From contig JBGVCH010000036.1 of the NCBI GenBank assembly GCA_045226335.1, positions 9,339 through 73,338 on the forward strand: a stretch of 64,000 nt of DNA, in the 5' to 3' direction. The translations under genes were made by a program, and so were the position numbers. The notes beneath the pieces are model-generated. The model ran no database searches. It worked only from the letters and a program-made list of their open reading frames with translations, and was not told the DNA's origin. Of this stretch, positions 17,304-26,800 are shown piece after piece; positions within the stretch are counted from its first letter, which is position 1, and each line of letters begins with the position of its first letter. The stretch comes from RUG11272 sp045226335. GTDB lineage: Bacteria; Bacillota; Clostridia; Christensenellales; Aristaeellaceae.

Positions 17304-18628
17304 GAAGGATCCTTTTGATCGGACTGGTCCTGCTCTGCGCGGCGTTTGCGACGGCAGCTGCGGCGGAGCGGGTGATCCCGGTAGCCCTGCGGTTCTCCCA
17401 GACCACTGAAATGGAAAAGATCAGCGGGAACCGCAGGGTTTTCCGAACGGTGCCCCATACGGCGCTGCCGGAGATCGACGAGGAGATGGCGGGTCTGGTG
17501 GACGAGATGGTCCGGGAGGCCATGCCCTTCATGCCCGGCAAGAGCGCGGACGGGTACCAGGAGACCCGGCTGGACGCGGGTCCGTATATCACCCGGGTGG
17601 GTGACCGGTGGATGAGTTTTCTCACCATTGCCCGGATCTCCCACATGAGCCGGCAGACCTATGTGGCCTTTGACGCCCGGGTCTATGACATGGAGACCGG
17701 CGAACCCGTCACACTGTCGGATGTCATCGACGGAGGCAAGGGCGGCTGGGACTTTCTGTCCGAAGAAGCAAAAAAACAGCTGAGCGCGCATTTTCCTAAA
17801 CTGACGGCGGATCCGGACAGACTGGAAGCCATCTGCGGAGAAGACGCGCTGAGAGAGGCGGCCTTCACCCTGTCCCCGGGCCATCTCTCCCTGCTCTGGT
17901 ACGCGGAAGACCTGTACGGAGAGGACGCGCCGGCGGCTCTGCTGCGGGTGACGGTATACGCGCCGGACCTGAAGCCGTTCATGACGGACAAGGCCCTGCA
18001 GGAGACGGATTGCTCCGGTTATGCCCTGGCGGCGCTGACCTATGACGACGGGCCGGTGCGGGGCTCCTCGGACCGGCTGATGAACCAGCTCCGGCTGTGG
18101 GGTGCGGAAGCCACCTTCTTCGTGGTGGGGACCAACATGGAGCGGAACGCCTGGGTCCTGTCCCGGGAATACGACGCGGGCTACAGCGTCCAGAGCCACA
18201 ACTGGGTCCACCAGTACAGCAGCATCACCCGGAGCAACGTGGCGGCGTGGAAGCAGAAGATGGACGAGGGCATGTCGGACATCATCGGCGTCGGTCCGGT
18301 GATCATGCGGGCCCCCGGGGGCAACGAGAGCGCCTTCATCAGCGCCGGCATGGACCTGCCGCTGATCCACTGGAGCTGCATCTCCCATGACGCCTCGGAG
18401 AAAGACGAGGAGCGGAACAACGTGACCGGCATCGGCCGCCGGGTGGGCAGCGTCCGGGACGGCGAGATTGTCCTGTGCCATGACCTCAACACCCGGTCCG
18501 ACGAGTTCGCGGCGGTCTACCTCAAAATGCTGGAGGAGCGCAGTTTCCTGCTGGTCACCGTTCAGGACCTGTGTGTGCTCCGGGGCGTGCCCCTGGAACC
18601 GGAGACGGTGATCTTCCAGTGCCCGTGA
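17300..18628 (+). CDS. Secreted polysaccharide deacetylase with N-terminal RsiV/PdaC-type domain
   Basis: The 442-residue protein has a signal peptide (RRILLIGLVLLCAAFATAAAA), a DUF3298/RsiV-like region at about 25-240 as in PdaC, and a NodB (CE4) deacetylase domain. CE4 motifs are LTYDDGP (D249, D250), the metal ligands H300 and H304 in SHNWVHQ, R337 in RAPGG and H394 in LCHDLN. The second motif has Asn where most enzymes have Ser/Thr. It should deacetylate peptidoglycan or another amino-sugar polymer outside the membrane. It overlaps dnaN by 4 nt, an unusual coupling of clamp and cell-wall gene. A parS site lies 5 nt after its stop. Confidence 0.9.
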   Translation: MRRILLIGLVLLCAAFATAAAAERVIPVALRFSQTTEMEKISGNRRVFRTVPHTALPEIDEEMAGLVDEMVREAMPFMPGKSADGYQETRLDAGPYITRVGDRWMSFLTIARISHMSRQTYVAFDARVYDMETGEPVTLSDVIDGGKGGWDFLSEEAKKQLSAHFPKLTADPDRLEAICGEDALREAAFTLSPGHLSLLWYAEDLYGEDAPAALLRVTVYAPDLKPFMTDKALQETDCSGYALAALTYDDGPVRGSSDRLMNQLRLWGAEATFFVVGTNMERNAWVLSREYDAGYSVQSHNWVHQYSSITRSNVAAWKQKMDEGMSDIIGVGPVIMRAPGGNESAFISAGMDLPLIHWSCISHDASEKDEERNNVTGIGRRVGSVRDGEIVLCHDLNTRSDEFAAVYLKMLEERSFLLVTVQDLCVLRGVPLEPETVIFQCP

Positions 18629-18632
18629 AGAA

Positions 18633-18648
18633 TGTTCCACGTGAAACA
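18633..18648. other. parS centromere site 1
   Basis: TGTTCCACGTGAAACA matches the B. subtilis ParB/Spo0J consensus TGTTNCACGTGAAACA at every position. It lies between a stop codon and a convergent terminator. The same 16-mer recurs at 23738-23753 (reverse) and 29812-29827. Confidence 0.95.
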
Positions 18649-18670
18649 ATGAAGACAAAACGGCAGACGA

Positions 18671-18717
18671 AAGGAAGGGAGTTCCGGCGGAAACGGTCCG
18701 CTGGGGCTCCCTTCCTT
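18671..18717. terminator. Bidirectional terminator hairpin
   Basis: AAGGAAGGGAG (18671-18681) and CTCCCTTCCTT (18707-18717) form a perfect 11-bp stem between two convergent genes. T-runs are weak on both sides. Confidence 0.7.
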
Positions 18718-18732
18718 GATTGTGGTTTGGGG

Positions 18733-21700
18733 TCATTCCGGCTTTGTCTGCTGCTGGGTCTTCGTCAGCCAGTCAAAGGCGTAGGTGATGTCCGCCTGGC
18801 CCTTGGTCATGCTGTTCTCCGTCAGGATCTGGCCGTTGACGATGGCGAAGACGTTCCAGTAATCGCTGTCGCCGCCGCCGGTGGGGACGTTGAAGGTCTG
18901 CAGCAGCTGTGAACCGCTGTAGAGCTTCAGGGTGGCGCCGGACTCGGAGAGGGTTTTCGTCGTGCCCTCATAGCGGTGGACGTAACAGTAGTACGGGCCG
19001 TCCGTTACCGGCAGGAGGGTGATGGTCTCCGGGCCGTAGCCCCTGCGGCTGTCCACGTCCAGCTTGCACACCTGGACGCCGTCGCTGTCGGTGAATTCCT
19101 TGAAGATCTCGTGATAGTAGACGTGGAAGAAACCGGAGGAGGAAGGGCCTTCCAGGTGAATGTCCAGATCCTCCGGATACTTGCCCCAGTTCAGCACGAT
19201 GCGGAAGTGGGCGCCGCTGGCCGCGACGTTCATGGAGGCATTCTGATCCCGGCTGCTGCCCAGGACGGACACCACGTTGAAAGTCAGGTCCAGATAGCCC
19301 TCCGCCGAGACCAGAACGGTGTAGTTACCCTGGGGCAGTTCCACGGTGTACCGGCCGTTTTGTTCGGTGTCGGCGGTGGCCATGGGCGTGCCCTTGATGT
19401 TGTTCCAGTCCCGGTAAAATTTCAGCTTGGCGCCGACGATGCCGCTGCTGTTCAGGGCGGAATTTACATAGCCCGTGACCTTTCCGGGAAGGTTCTGCGT
19501 GTCTTCCCGCACCAGCAGGAAGGACTCCAGGAAGGTGGTGTGGTTGGCCACCACCCGGGCGGAAAAGCGCAGATCCAGGTAGCCCTCCATGGAGACCGTG
19601 ATGAGATAATCCCCCGCCGGCGGCGAATAGGTGTAGCGGCCCTCGCTGTCGGTGTAGAAGGTGCAGCGGTACCCACGGTCGCCCTCCAGGATGATCCGGG
19701 CCATGGGGATGGGAGTCTGGGCATCGCTGGCCATCAGGACACTGCCGCTGATGATGCCGTCGCCGGTGCGGTTCACCAGCCGGAAGGGGTTGGCGCTGTC
19801 TGCCGCGGTGACCTTCATCTCCGACGCGCCGCGGTCATAGCGCTCCATGAGCAGGTTGAACCACTGGGAGCCGGAGCGGTCGGCGTCGTCGTTTTGATCC
19901 ATGGCGAACCGGGCGGCCCGCAGGATGTCCTTCGTCAGGGCTTCATCTCCGGTTTCCGGATCGATCTGGATCAGCTCGTTGGCAATGCTGCCGATCATGG
20001 CGTCGTGGTAGGTGCAGTAGGGGATTCCCGTGAAGGCGACGACGGTGTTGGCGCCCTTGCTGAGCAGGGTGTCCGTCAGGCGGGTGTCGTCCGCGCCGCC
20101 GCAGCTGGCCAGATAGAACAGGCAGTCGTTCAGGGCGCCGTCGTTGTAGTACTGCTCAAAGAACGCCGCCGTCACCAGGGCCGTGCCGCCGGAGCCGTAC
20201 AGCAGCCGGCCGCCGGCGTAGTCTTCCTTGCCGATCTGGCCGTTAGGGATGCCGGATTGGAAGAAGGAACCGTTCTCTTCGCTGAATCCGCCGTGGGTGT
20301 AGACCATGATCACCCGGTATTCCGACAGGCTTTTCAGTACCTCGGCGGAGACTTCGCCCTTCTCCCGGCGGACCGCGGCCTGATAGCCCCAGCCGCTCTC
20401 GGAGAGGGTCTCCATGGCTTTGACGAACTTCGAGCCGTCGAGCCCATCGGCGTCTCCCGCCGGCAGAAGGAGCAGCATTTTCCGGTTCTCGTTGGCAATG
20501 ATGACTTCATAGCCCGTGGTGCCGGCGGCGGGGCTGCCGGTGACACCGGTGATGCCCGTGTCGTAATTGTAGACAAAGCTGCCGTACCCCATGCGGACTG
20601 TGAAATTCGGAATGCTGAAGGTCCAGGAGGCGATCTTCCGGGCAGAGACCAGACCGTCGAGGTAAGCGCCGATCTTCTTCTCAACCTGTTCATACGCCTC
20701 GGCGTCCCGGGCGGGATCGGAGGAGACGGAGAATTCCGCCGCGATTTGGTCCATCTCCGCGATGATCCCCGGGATGGCCTTCATCTCGTCCTCCACGCTC
20801 CGGAGCTTGTAGAAATCCACGCCCGCGGTGAGCCGGCCGCTGAGGCTGTAAGAGCCGCTGTCCACCTCCAGGCGGTAGGTCAGGCGTTCTTCCGCTTTCG
20901 GGCTGAAGGTGGCTTTCCCGTAGAAGACCCGGTCGCCCTTCAGCGTGTCCGCGTCGTTGCCGTCGTCCGTCAGGATGAAGGAGTCGCCGTTCTCCTCGCA
21001 CACGGCCCGGAGGGTGAGCCCGGCCGCGCGCTGGGACGGATCGATGACGGCCATCACCAGGGTGTGGACGGGTTCCGCTTTGCCGGGGTCCTCCGGCAAG
21101 CCGAAGGCGCTCTGGGTGAACCGGAACTGTTTGACGTCCAGAACCGGCCGGTTGGCCCGCAGGATCAGGAAGGCCGCCACCGCGCCGATGACCAGCACCA
21201 GCAGGGTCACCAGCACGGTGACGACGCCGGTTTTTTTCTTTTTTGGCCGGGCCTTGCTGGGCTCCCTGCGGACGCCTTCGGGTTTTCCGGCCGCGGCGGA
21301 ACGAACCGGGACCGGCTTTTTTCCGCGGGATCCTTCCATGGCCTTGCGGACGGGAGGCTTTTTCGCTTTCGCGGGAGCCGGCGGCCTTTTTTCGGCGGCT
21401 TTTGCCGCTCCGGGACCCGGCGGGGGCGTGCGCTTTGCCGCGGCGGGTTTTTCTTTCCCGGTGGCTTTTTCCGGCGCTTTCCTCTTTGGAGGTTCCGGCG
21501 GAAGACGTTTTTCTTCTTTTCCCGGCGACACGGCCGGAGGGGTTTCCGCCGGAATGTTCACCCTGGCTGGTGCCGGCGCATCCCCGAACTCCGGAACCTT
21601 CAGGGGGCTGTCGGACAGCGGTTCCGCCGGGGAATCCTCTTTGGCCGGGACGAAAGCCTTCTCCAGCGGCGGCGCCTTTGTAAGGCTGACCGTCGGGGTC

Positions 21701-21861
21701 GGCGCTTCCCCGAACTCCGGGACCTTCAGCGGGCCTTCGGAGGGCAGCTCCGCCGGCGCGGACTGCAGCTGATAGCCCGGATCCGCCTGAACGCCGCCGC
21801 AGATGGGGCAGAACTTCGCCACATCCGGGATGGTTTTTCCGCAATGGACGCAGATGATCAT
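18733..21861 (-). CDS. Zinc-ribbon, membrane-anchored putative caspase-fold/clostripain-like peptidase with YfaP-like C-terminus
   Basis: The 1042-residue protein starts with a CxxC-x10-CxxC zinc ribbon (C4, C7, C18, C21), followed by a long Pro/Ala/Lys-rich disordered region to about residue 210. That region contains two PLKVPEFG-type repeats. One membrane helix (VVTVLVTLLVLVIGAVAAFLI) follows, then a large outside part. His523 in IMVYTHGG and Cys587 in FYLASCGGADD are spaced like the dyad of C11/C25/CHAT peptidases. Then come two carboxypeptidase-regulatory-like beta modules (about 710-860) and a YfaP/DUF2135-like domain (LNWGKYPEDLDIHLEGPSSS, FHVYY). It lies 19 nt downstream of murG on the same strand. 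Peptidase activity is inferred from the dyad; the substrate is unknown. Confidence 0.65.
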   Translation of the reverse strand: MIICVHCGKTIPDVAKFCPICGGVQADPGYQLQSAPAELPSEGPLKVPEFGEAPTPTVSLTKAPPLEKAFVPAKEDSPAEPLSDSPLKVPEFGDAPAPARVNIPAETPPAVSPGKEEKRLPPEPPKRKAPEKATGKEKPAAAKRTPPPGPGAAKAAEKRPPAPAKAKKPPVRKAMEGSRGKKPVPVRSAAAGKPEGVRREPSKARPKKKKTGVVTVLVTLLVLVIGAVAAFLILRANRPVLDVKQFRFTQSAFGLPEDPGKAEPVHTLVMAVIDPSQRAAGLTLRAVCEENGDSFILTDDGNDADTLKGDRVFYGKATFSPKAEERLTYRLEVDSGSYSLSGRLTAGVDFYKLRSVEDEMKAIPGIIAEMDQIAAEFSVSSDPARDAEAYEQVEKKIGAYLDGLVSARKIASWTFSIPNFTVRMGYGSFVYNYDTGITGVTGSPAAGTTGYEVIIANENRKMLLLLPAGDADGLDGSKFVKAMETLSESGWGYQAAVRREKGEVSAEVLKSLSEYRVIMVYTHGGFSEENGSFFQSGIPNGQIGKEDYAGGRLLYGSGGTALVTAAFFEQYYNDGALNDCLFYLASCGGADDTRLTDTLLSKGANTVVAFTGIPYCTYHDAMIGSIANELIQIDPETGDEALTKDILRAARFAMDQNDDADRSGSQWFNLLMERYDRGASEMKVTAADSANPFRLVNRTGDGIISGSVLMASDAQTPIPMARIILEGDRGYRCTFYTDSEGRYTYSPPAGDYLITVSMEGYLDLRFSARVVANHTTFLESFLLVREDTQNLPGKVTGYVNSALNSSGIVGAKLKFYRDWNNIKGTPMATADTEQNGRYTVELPQGNYTVLVSAEGYLDLTFNVVSVLGSSRDQNASMNVAASGAHFRIVLNWGKYPEDLDIHLEGPSSSGFFHVYYHEIFKEFTDSDGVQVCKLDVDSRRGYGPETITLLPVTDGPYYCYVHRYEGTTKTLSESGATLKLYSGSQLLQTFNVPTGGGDSDYWNVFAIVNGQILTENSMTKGQADITYAFDWLTKTQQQTKPE

Positions 21862-21880
21862 GGTGCTCCCCCTGTCCGCG

Positions 21881-22960
21881 TTACCGTTGAATCTCTTCGA
21901 TCAGTTCCAGGATCCGCTCCGTGGCATCGGCCGGCGGGGCCTTCCGGACGGCTTCCTTCAGCGCGTCCCGGTCCCTCCAGGTCTCCCTCAGGGCGGTGTT
22001 GAGGCTCTCCGGGGTCATGTTCTCCTGCAGGAGCACCTTGCACAGGCCCCGGCGCTCGAAACTCTGGGCGTTGAGGATCTGGTCGCCCCGGCTGGCGTCC
22101 ATGGGATAGGGCACCAGCAGCAGGGGCTTGTCCATGGCCTGGAATTCCATCAGGGCGTTGGAACCCGCCCGGGAGAGCACCAGGTCCGCCGCCGCCAGGG
22201 CGTCCGGCAGGTCCGCGTCCATGAACTCCACCTGGGTGTAGCCGGGCGTGCCCTCCAGAGATGGCTCCAGGTTGCCTTTGCCGCACAGGTGGGCCACGTC
22301 AAAGTCCGGCAGCAGCAGGGGAAGCGCGTCCCGCAGCGCCTTGTTGACGCTCTGGGCGCCGGAGGAGCCGCCCATCATCAGCAGCACGGGCTTTTTGCCG
22401 TCGAAGCCCAGCAGGGAAAGCCCCTTCTCCCGGGTGCCGGTGAAGAGCTCCGGCCGCAGGGGGGTGCCGACGCACTCCGCCTTTTTGCCCAGGGCCTCCG
22501 CGCACTCCGGGAAAGTGGTGACGATCTTCTTCGCGCAGGGCTTGCAGAGCTTGTTGGCCAGGCCCGGGGACAGGTCGCTCTCGTGGCAGAGCACCGGCAC
22601 CCCGTGGAGTTTCGCCCCGTAGACCACCGGCACCGCCACGAAGCCGCCCTTGGAGAAGACCACGTCGGGCTTCAGCTTTCCCATCAGATGCGCGGACTGA
22701 AAAGCCCCGGCGATGACCCGGAAGGGGTCGGTGAAATTCTGCCAGGAGAAATACCGCCGCAGTTTGCCGCTCTTCACCGCGTGGTAGGTGATGCCCTCGA
22801 TGGAACGGATCTTGTCCGCCTCCATGCCCTCCGCGGTGCCCACGTAGTGGATGTCATACCCGGCTTCCTTCAGCCTTGGGATCAGGGCCAGGTGCGGCGT
22901 CACATGCCCCAGGGTCCCGCCGCCGGTGAGCACGATTTTTTTCTTCTTTTTCTCTTCCAT
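21881..22960 (-). CDS. murG: UDP-GlcNAc:lipid I N-acetylglucosaminyltransferase (MurG)
   Basis: The 359-residue GT28 enzyme makes lipid II from lipid I on the inner face of the membrane. It has IVLTGGGTLGHVTPHLAL (MurG loop 1, with Leu in place of the usual second Gly), VVFSKGGFVAVPVVYGAKLHGVPVLCHESD, LLMMGGSSGAQSVN and the UDP-GlcNAc site LVLSRAGSNALMEFQAMDKPLLLVPYP. It is outside any division/cell-wall cluster, so a second murG elsewhere is possible. The ribosome site is weak. A short basic lead (MEEKKKKK) precedes the first strand. Confidence 0.9.
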   Translation of the reverse strand: MEEKKKKKIVLTGGGTLGHVTPHLALIPRLKEAGYDIHYVGTAEGMEADKIRSIEGITYHAVKSGKLRRYFSWQNFTDPFRVIAGAFQSAHLMGKLKPDVVFSKGGFVAVPVVYGAKLHGVPVLCHESDLSPGLANKLCKPCAKKIVTTFPECAEALGKKAECVGTPLRPELFTGTREKGLSLLGFDGKKPVLLMMGGSSGAQSVNKALRDALPLLLPDFDVAHLCGKGNLEPSLEGTPGYTQVEFMDADLPDALAAADLVLSRAGSNALMEFQAMDKPLLLVPYPMDASRGDQILNAQSFERRGLCKVLLQENMTPESLNTALRETWRDRDALKEAVRKAPPADATERILELIEEIQR

Positions 22961-23228
22961 ACACAGTCAGCTTCTTTTCAGTAAAATAGTCGGACAACCG
23001 TGAAATACCGTGAAAACAACGGTATCCGGCGGGTCAACGTCCGCGCAGACCCGGAAGCGGAACAAACCCGTTTTCGTGCATGAAGCTCCCGTTGCTTTGC
23101 CGCCAAATTATACCATACCCCCGGAGGGCACGCAAGGATTTCTTTTTCGTCGGAGGCGGACGGTTTTCGTTGTGATTTCGGAAATAACCGTTTTCGTTGA
23201 GATTTCGTGAGATTTCGCAAAAATACCC
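22961..23228. other. Intergenic region between murG and the zinc-ribbon gene
   Basis: This stretch lies between divergent genes and codes for nothing recognisable. It carries a 27-nt-spaced direct repeat (listed separately) and AT-rich patches; the murG promoter should be here but no clear boxes were found. Confidence 0.5.
23162..23207. repeat. Two direct repeats, GTTTTCGTTG(A/T)GATTTCG
   Basis: GGTTTTCGTTGTGATTTCG (23162-23180) recurs as CGTTTTCGTTGAGATTTCG (23189-23207), 27 nt apart, followed by a further GATTTCG. Spacing of about 2.5 helical turns and location upstream of divergent genes suggest a protein-binding site. Confidence 0.6.
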
Positions 23229-23257
23229 TGTACAATTCGGAAGATATGTGCTATGAT
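23229..23257 (+). promoter_or_regulatory. Candidate promoter of the zinc-ribbon gene
   Basis: TGTACA (23229-23234), 17 nt and TATGAT (23252-23257). Transcription would start near 23264 and give a leader of about 115 nt. Confidence 0.5.
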
Positions 23258-23298
23258 AGTCGACGCAAGCCCAGCCGCAAACAAGCGTCTTCCTTTGG

Positions 23299-23357
23299 TG
23301 TCACGCATCCATCGTCCGCCAACCAGGAGAGCTCTCAATGTCCATGGATGGGTGACA
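23299..23357 (+). promoter_or_regulatory. Long hairpin in the 5' leader of the zinc-ribbon gene
   Basis: TGTCACGCATCCAT (23299-23312) pairs with ATGGATGGGTGACA (23344-23357), 13 of 14 positions, and the loop contains the palindrome GAGAGCTCTC (23327-23336). The structure ends 22 nt before the ATG, just ahead of the GAGGAGG ribosome site. There is no T-run, so it is not a plain terminator. It resembles a cis-regulatory RNA element; no known riboswitch class was recognised. Confidence 0.6.
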
Positions 23358-23379
23358 ATCATTTGAGGAGGAAATCATC

Positions 23380-23667
23380 ATGTATCAGGACGAAACCTTG
23401 ACCTGCCGTGACTGCGGCCGTGAGTTCGTGTTCTCTGCTTCCGAGCAGGCCTACTTCGCGGAGCGCGGCTTCCAGAACAAACCCACCCGCTGCCTCGAGT
23501 GCCGCCGCGCCAAGCGGGCCGCCACCAACGGCGGTACCACCCGTCAGTACTTCAAGGTGATCTGCGATGCCTGCGGCAAGGAGACCGAGGTCCCCTTCCA
23601 GCCCCGCGGCGACAAGCCCGTCTACTGCCGTGAGTGCTTCCAGGCGCAGAACCAGGGCCGCTATTGA
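23380..23667 (+). CDS. Small double zinc-ribbon protein
   Basis: The 95-residue protein consists of two treble-clef/zinc-ribbon units. The first, CRDCGREFVFSASEQAYFAERGF then RCLECR, matches the zf-trcl family; the second is CDACGKETEVPFQPRGDKPVYCRECF. Such proteins are common in gut clostridia, cytosolic and of unknown role, perhaps binding nucleic acid. GAGGAGG lies 8 nt before the ATG. The gene has a folded leader and a terminator, so it is a single-gene unit. Codon use looks highly biased to GCC/CGC, which hints at strong expression. Confidence 0.85.
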   Translation: MYQDETLTCRDCGREFVFSASEQAYFAERGFQNKPTRCLECRRAKRAATNGGTTRQYFKVICDACGKETEVPFQPRGDKPVYCRECFQAQNQGRY

Positions 23668-23683
23668 TCCATTGACAACCAGA

Positions 23684-23710
23684 GGCCGTCCGGAAACGGG
23701 CGGTCTTTTC
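23684..23710 (+). terminator. Rho-independent terminator of the zinc-ribbon gene
   Basis: GGCCGTCCG-GAAA-CGGGCGGTC followed by TTTTC, 16 nt after the stop. Confidence 0.85.
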
Positions 23711-23737
23711 CTGTCCTGAAAACCGGTTTCCCGGCAT

Positions 23738-23753
23738 TGTTTCACGTGGAACA
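23738..23753. other. parS centromere site 2 (reverse orientation)
   Basis: TGTTTCACGTGGAACA is the exact reverse complement of the 16-mer at 18633-18648 and 29812-29827. It lies between the zinc-ribbon terminator and the addA promoter. Confidence 0.95.
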
Positions 23754-23774
23754 TTCAGCGGGCGGGAGGTGCCC

Positions 23775-23803
23775 TTGTCACCCGGGGGGCGTTGTGCTAC
23801 AAT
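23775..23803 (+). promoter_or_regulatory. addA promoter
   Basis: TTGTCA (23775-23780), 17 nt and TACAAT (23798-23803), 22 nt before the addA ATG. Confidence 0.65.
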
Positions 23804-23825
23804 GCACGGGACGGGAGGGGATGAC

Positions 23826-26800
23826 ATGATATTCACGGATGAGCAGAAGGCGGCCATCAACGTGGAAAACGGCACCCTGCTGGTCAGCGCGGCGGCCGGG
23901 TCCGGCAAGACGGCGGTGCTGGTGGAGCGCATTTACCGCCTCATCATGGACGACCACCGCCTGAAGCATATGCTGATCATCACCTTCACCAACGCGGCGG
24001 CGGCGGAGATGCGCGCCCGGCTGAACAAGCGCCTCCGGGAGGCGGTGAGGGAGGACCCGGAGCGCATCGGCCAGGCTCTGGACGACCTGGAGTGCACCCA
24101 GATCTCCACCATCCACGGCTTCTGCCAGCAGGTCCTGCGGAATGAGTTCCAGGGGGTCCGCATCGATCCCGGCGCCCGGGTCGCGGCCAAGGAGGAGGGG
24201 AAAGCCCTCTTTGACCGGGCTTCCCGGGACGCCCTCAACGCCCTGCTGGCGGAGCGGGATCCGCAGTTTGAAGACTTCGCGGCGGCCTTTGGCGTGCAGA
24301 ACATGCTGGAATTCTGCGGGAGTCTGCACGAGTTCCTCATGTCCCTGCCCAAACCCTTTGAGTGGCTGGCGCGGAAGGTGGAGGCGGCGCGGACGGAGGA
24401 CATGGCATGCCACCCCTGGATGGAAGCGCTGCGGGCATACTGCGTCCGGCAGGCCCGGGGGCTGCTGGTGGATCTGGAGGCGTACCTGGACCTGTCCGCG
24501 GCGCCGGAAGCCCTGCCGGGCATGGCGGTGACGGCGGAGAAGGACCGGGCGGCCCTGGCGCCCTTTGTCCGGGCGGCGGAGGCCGGGGATGCCGGAGCCA
24601 TCCTTGCGGCCTGCGGAATCAAATTCCCTACCTCGGCGCGTGTGACGTCCAAAACGCCTGAGGAGGAAGCGGTGAAAAACCGCTGGACATCGTGCCGGGA
24701 TGACATCAAAAAACAGATCGGCGGCCTGGCGAAGCGCTTCGCCTTCCTCCTGGCGGACCCGGAAAAGCTGCGGGATGATCTGCGGCGGGTGACGGGGCAT
24801 CTCGCGGGCCTGGCGCGGCTCACGGAGGAGACCCACCGGCGCTTCCTGGACCTGAAGCGGGAGGAGCGGGTCATCGACTTCGCCGACATGGAGCAGATGA
24901 CTTACGACCTGCTGACGGACCCGTCGGAGCCGGAGTACCGGGAGATTTATCAGAAGGCTTACCGGCACATTTTTGTGGATGAGTGCCAGGACATCTCCCA
25001 GATCCAGAACGACATCATCATGGCGGTGCACGGGCCGGAGAACAGCCTGTTCATGGTGGGGGACGTGAAGCAGAGCATTTACCGCTTCCGCCAGGCGAAC
25101 CCCACCCTGTTCCTGGACCGGATGCGGACGTACAGCCGGGAGAAGGACGCGGCGGAGCGGGCGGTCTTCCTGCAGAAGAATTTCCGCTCGACCCCGGCGG
25201 TGCTGGACGCAGTGAACGCGGTGTTTGCCCGGGCCATGCAGCGGCAGGTGACGGAGATCGACTACACGGCGGAGGATGCCCTGGTCCCGGGCGGCGAAAA
25301 TACCGACACCACGCCGGTGGAGGTGCATCTCATCCCGGAGGAAGGCCTGAACGCCAGGGAAAAGGCGGCGGCGGAGGCCGATTTTGCCGTCCGGAGGATC
25401 CGCAAACTCCTGGAAGAGGAAAAGCCCGGCGGCGGACACTGGACGTACCGGGACATCGCGATCCTGATGCCCCGGGTGGCCAATGTGGGCCAGCAGGTGG
25501 CGGCGGCCCTCCGGGACCGGGGCATCCCGGTGTATTTCGACGCGGACGGTACCTATTACGAGCAGGCGGAGGTCCGGGCCTTCAAGGCGCTGCTGACACT
25601 GATGGACGCGCCGGAGAACGACGTGGCCCTGCTGGCGGTGCTGCGGGAGCCGCCCTTCGGCTTTACGGACGCCATGCTGGCAAAGATCCGGCTCCGGCGG
25701 CCGGAGAAGGGCGTGTCCTTCGGGGAGGCCCTGACGGACGCGGCCCAGACGGATACCCGCCTGGGAGCGCGGTGCCGGGACGCGCTGGACACCCTGGCGG
25801 AGTGGCGCTTCCGTCTGGAGACCAGCCGGCTCTTCGATGGTCTCTGGGAGCTGCTGCGGAAGAGCGGCCTGTACGCCCGGATGGGGGCCCGCAAGGGCGG
25901 CGCGGAGCGCCAGGCCAACCTGCGGATCCTGTGCGAGAAGGCGTCGGAGTATGAGGGCCGGGGCGGCGTGGCGCTCCACGGCTTTCTGGAGCAGCTGGAG
26001 CAGGAGGTCTCCGGCGGCGAGGCCGGCAGCGCCCACGAGCTGGGGGCTTCGGAGAATGTGGTGCGCCTCATGACCATCCACAAATCGAAGGGCCTGGAGT
26101 TCCCCGTGGTGCTGTGTCTTCAGCTCAGCGCGTCCATTGAGAAGAAAAGAGCGTCGGACCTGGCCATGCACCGGGACCTGGGGGTTTGCCTGCCCTTTGT
26201 GAACCGGGAGGCGGGCACCAAACGGGCCGTTCCCGGCAGCGAGGCCATCGCCCGGGCCTGCGCCTTCGACGAGCGGGCCGAGCGCTGCCGCCTGCTCTAT
26301 GTGGCCATGACCCGGGCGCGGGAACGGCTGATCCTCTCCGGCGTGGAGAAACCGGACAAGGCCTGCTGGCGGCAGGCTCCGGGTCCGGAGCGGGTGGAGG
26401 CGGCGGACAGCATGATGGACTGGGTGATGCAGGCGGTGACGGACCTGCAGCGCGCCGGGGTGCCATCCCCCTTTGCCCTGACCTGGGAGGATCCCGTCGA
26501 GCCGGAGACCGCGGAGGAGCCGGAGGACCGGGAAATCAGTCTCCCCGCCTCCGGGGCTGAGGGCGGGAGGCTGACCTGGTGGGACGAGCCGCCGCGGCCG
26601 GTGGTGTACAGCGCCCTGAAGACCTCCGTCACCAGCCTGGTGCGCCCCAGGCCCCTGCAGACGGAGGAGACCGAGGAGGACGCGGCCCTGAAGCGGCTGC
26701 CGGAGATCCTGGCTCTGCGGCTGGGAGAGCTCCCCTCCCATCCCGCCTGGATGGAGGAGCGGGATACCCGGGGCGCCGACTATGGCATCAGCACCCACCG

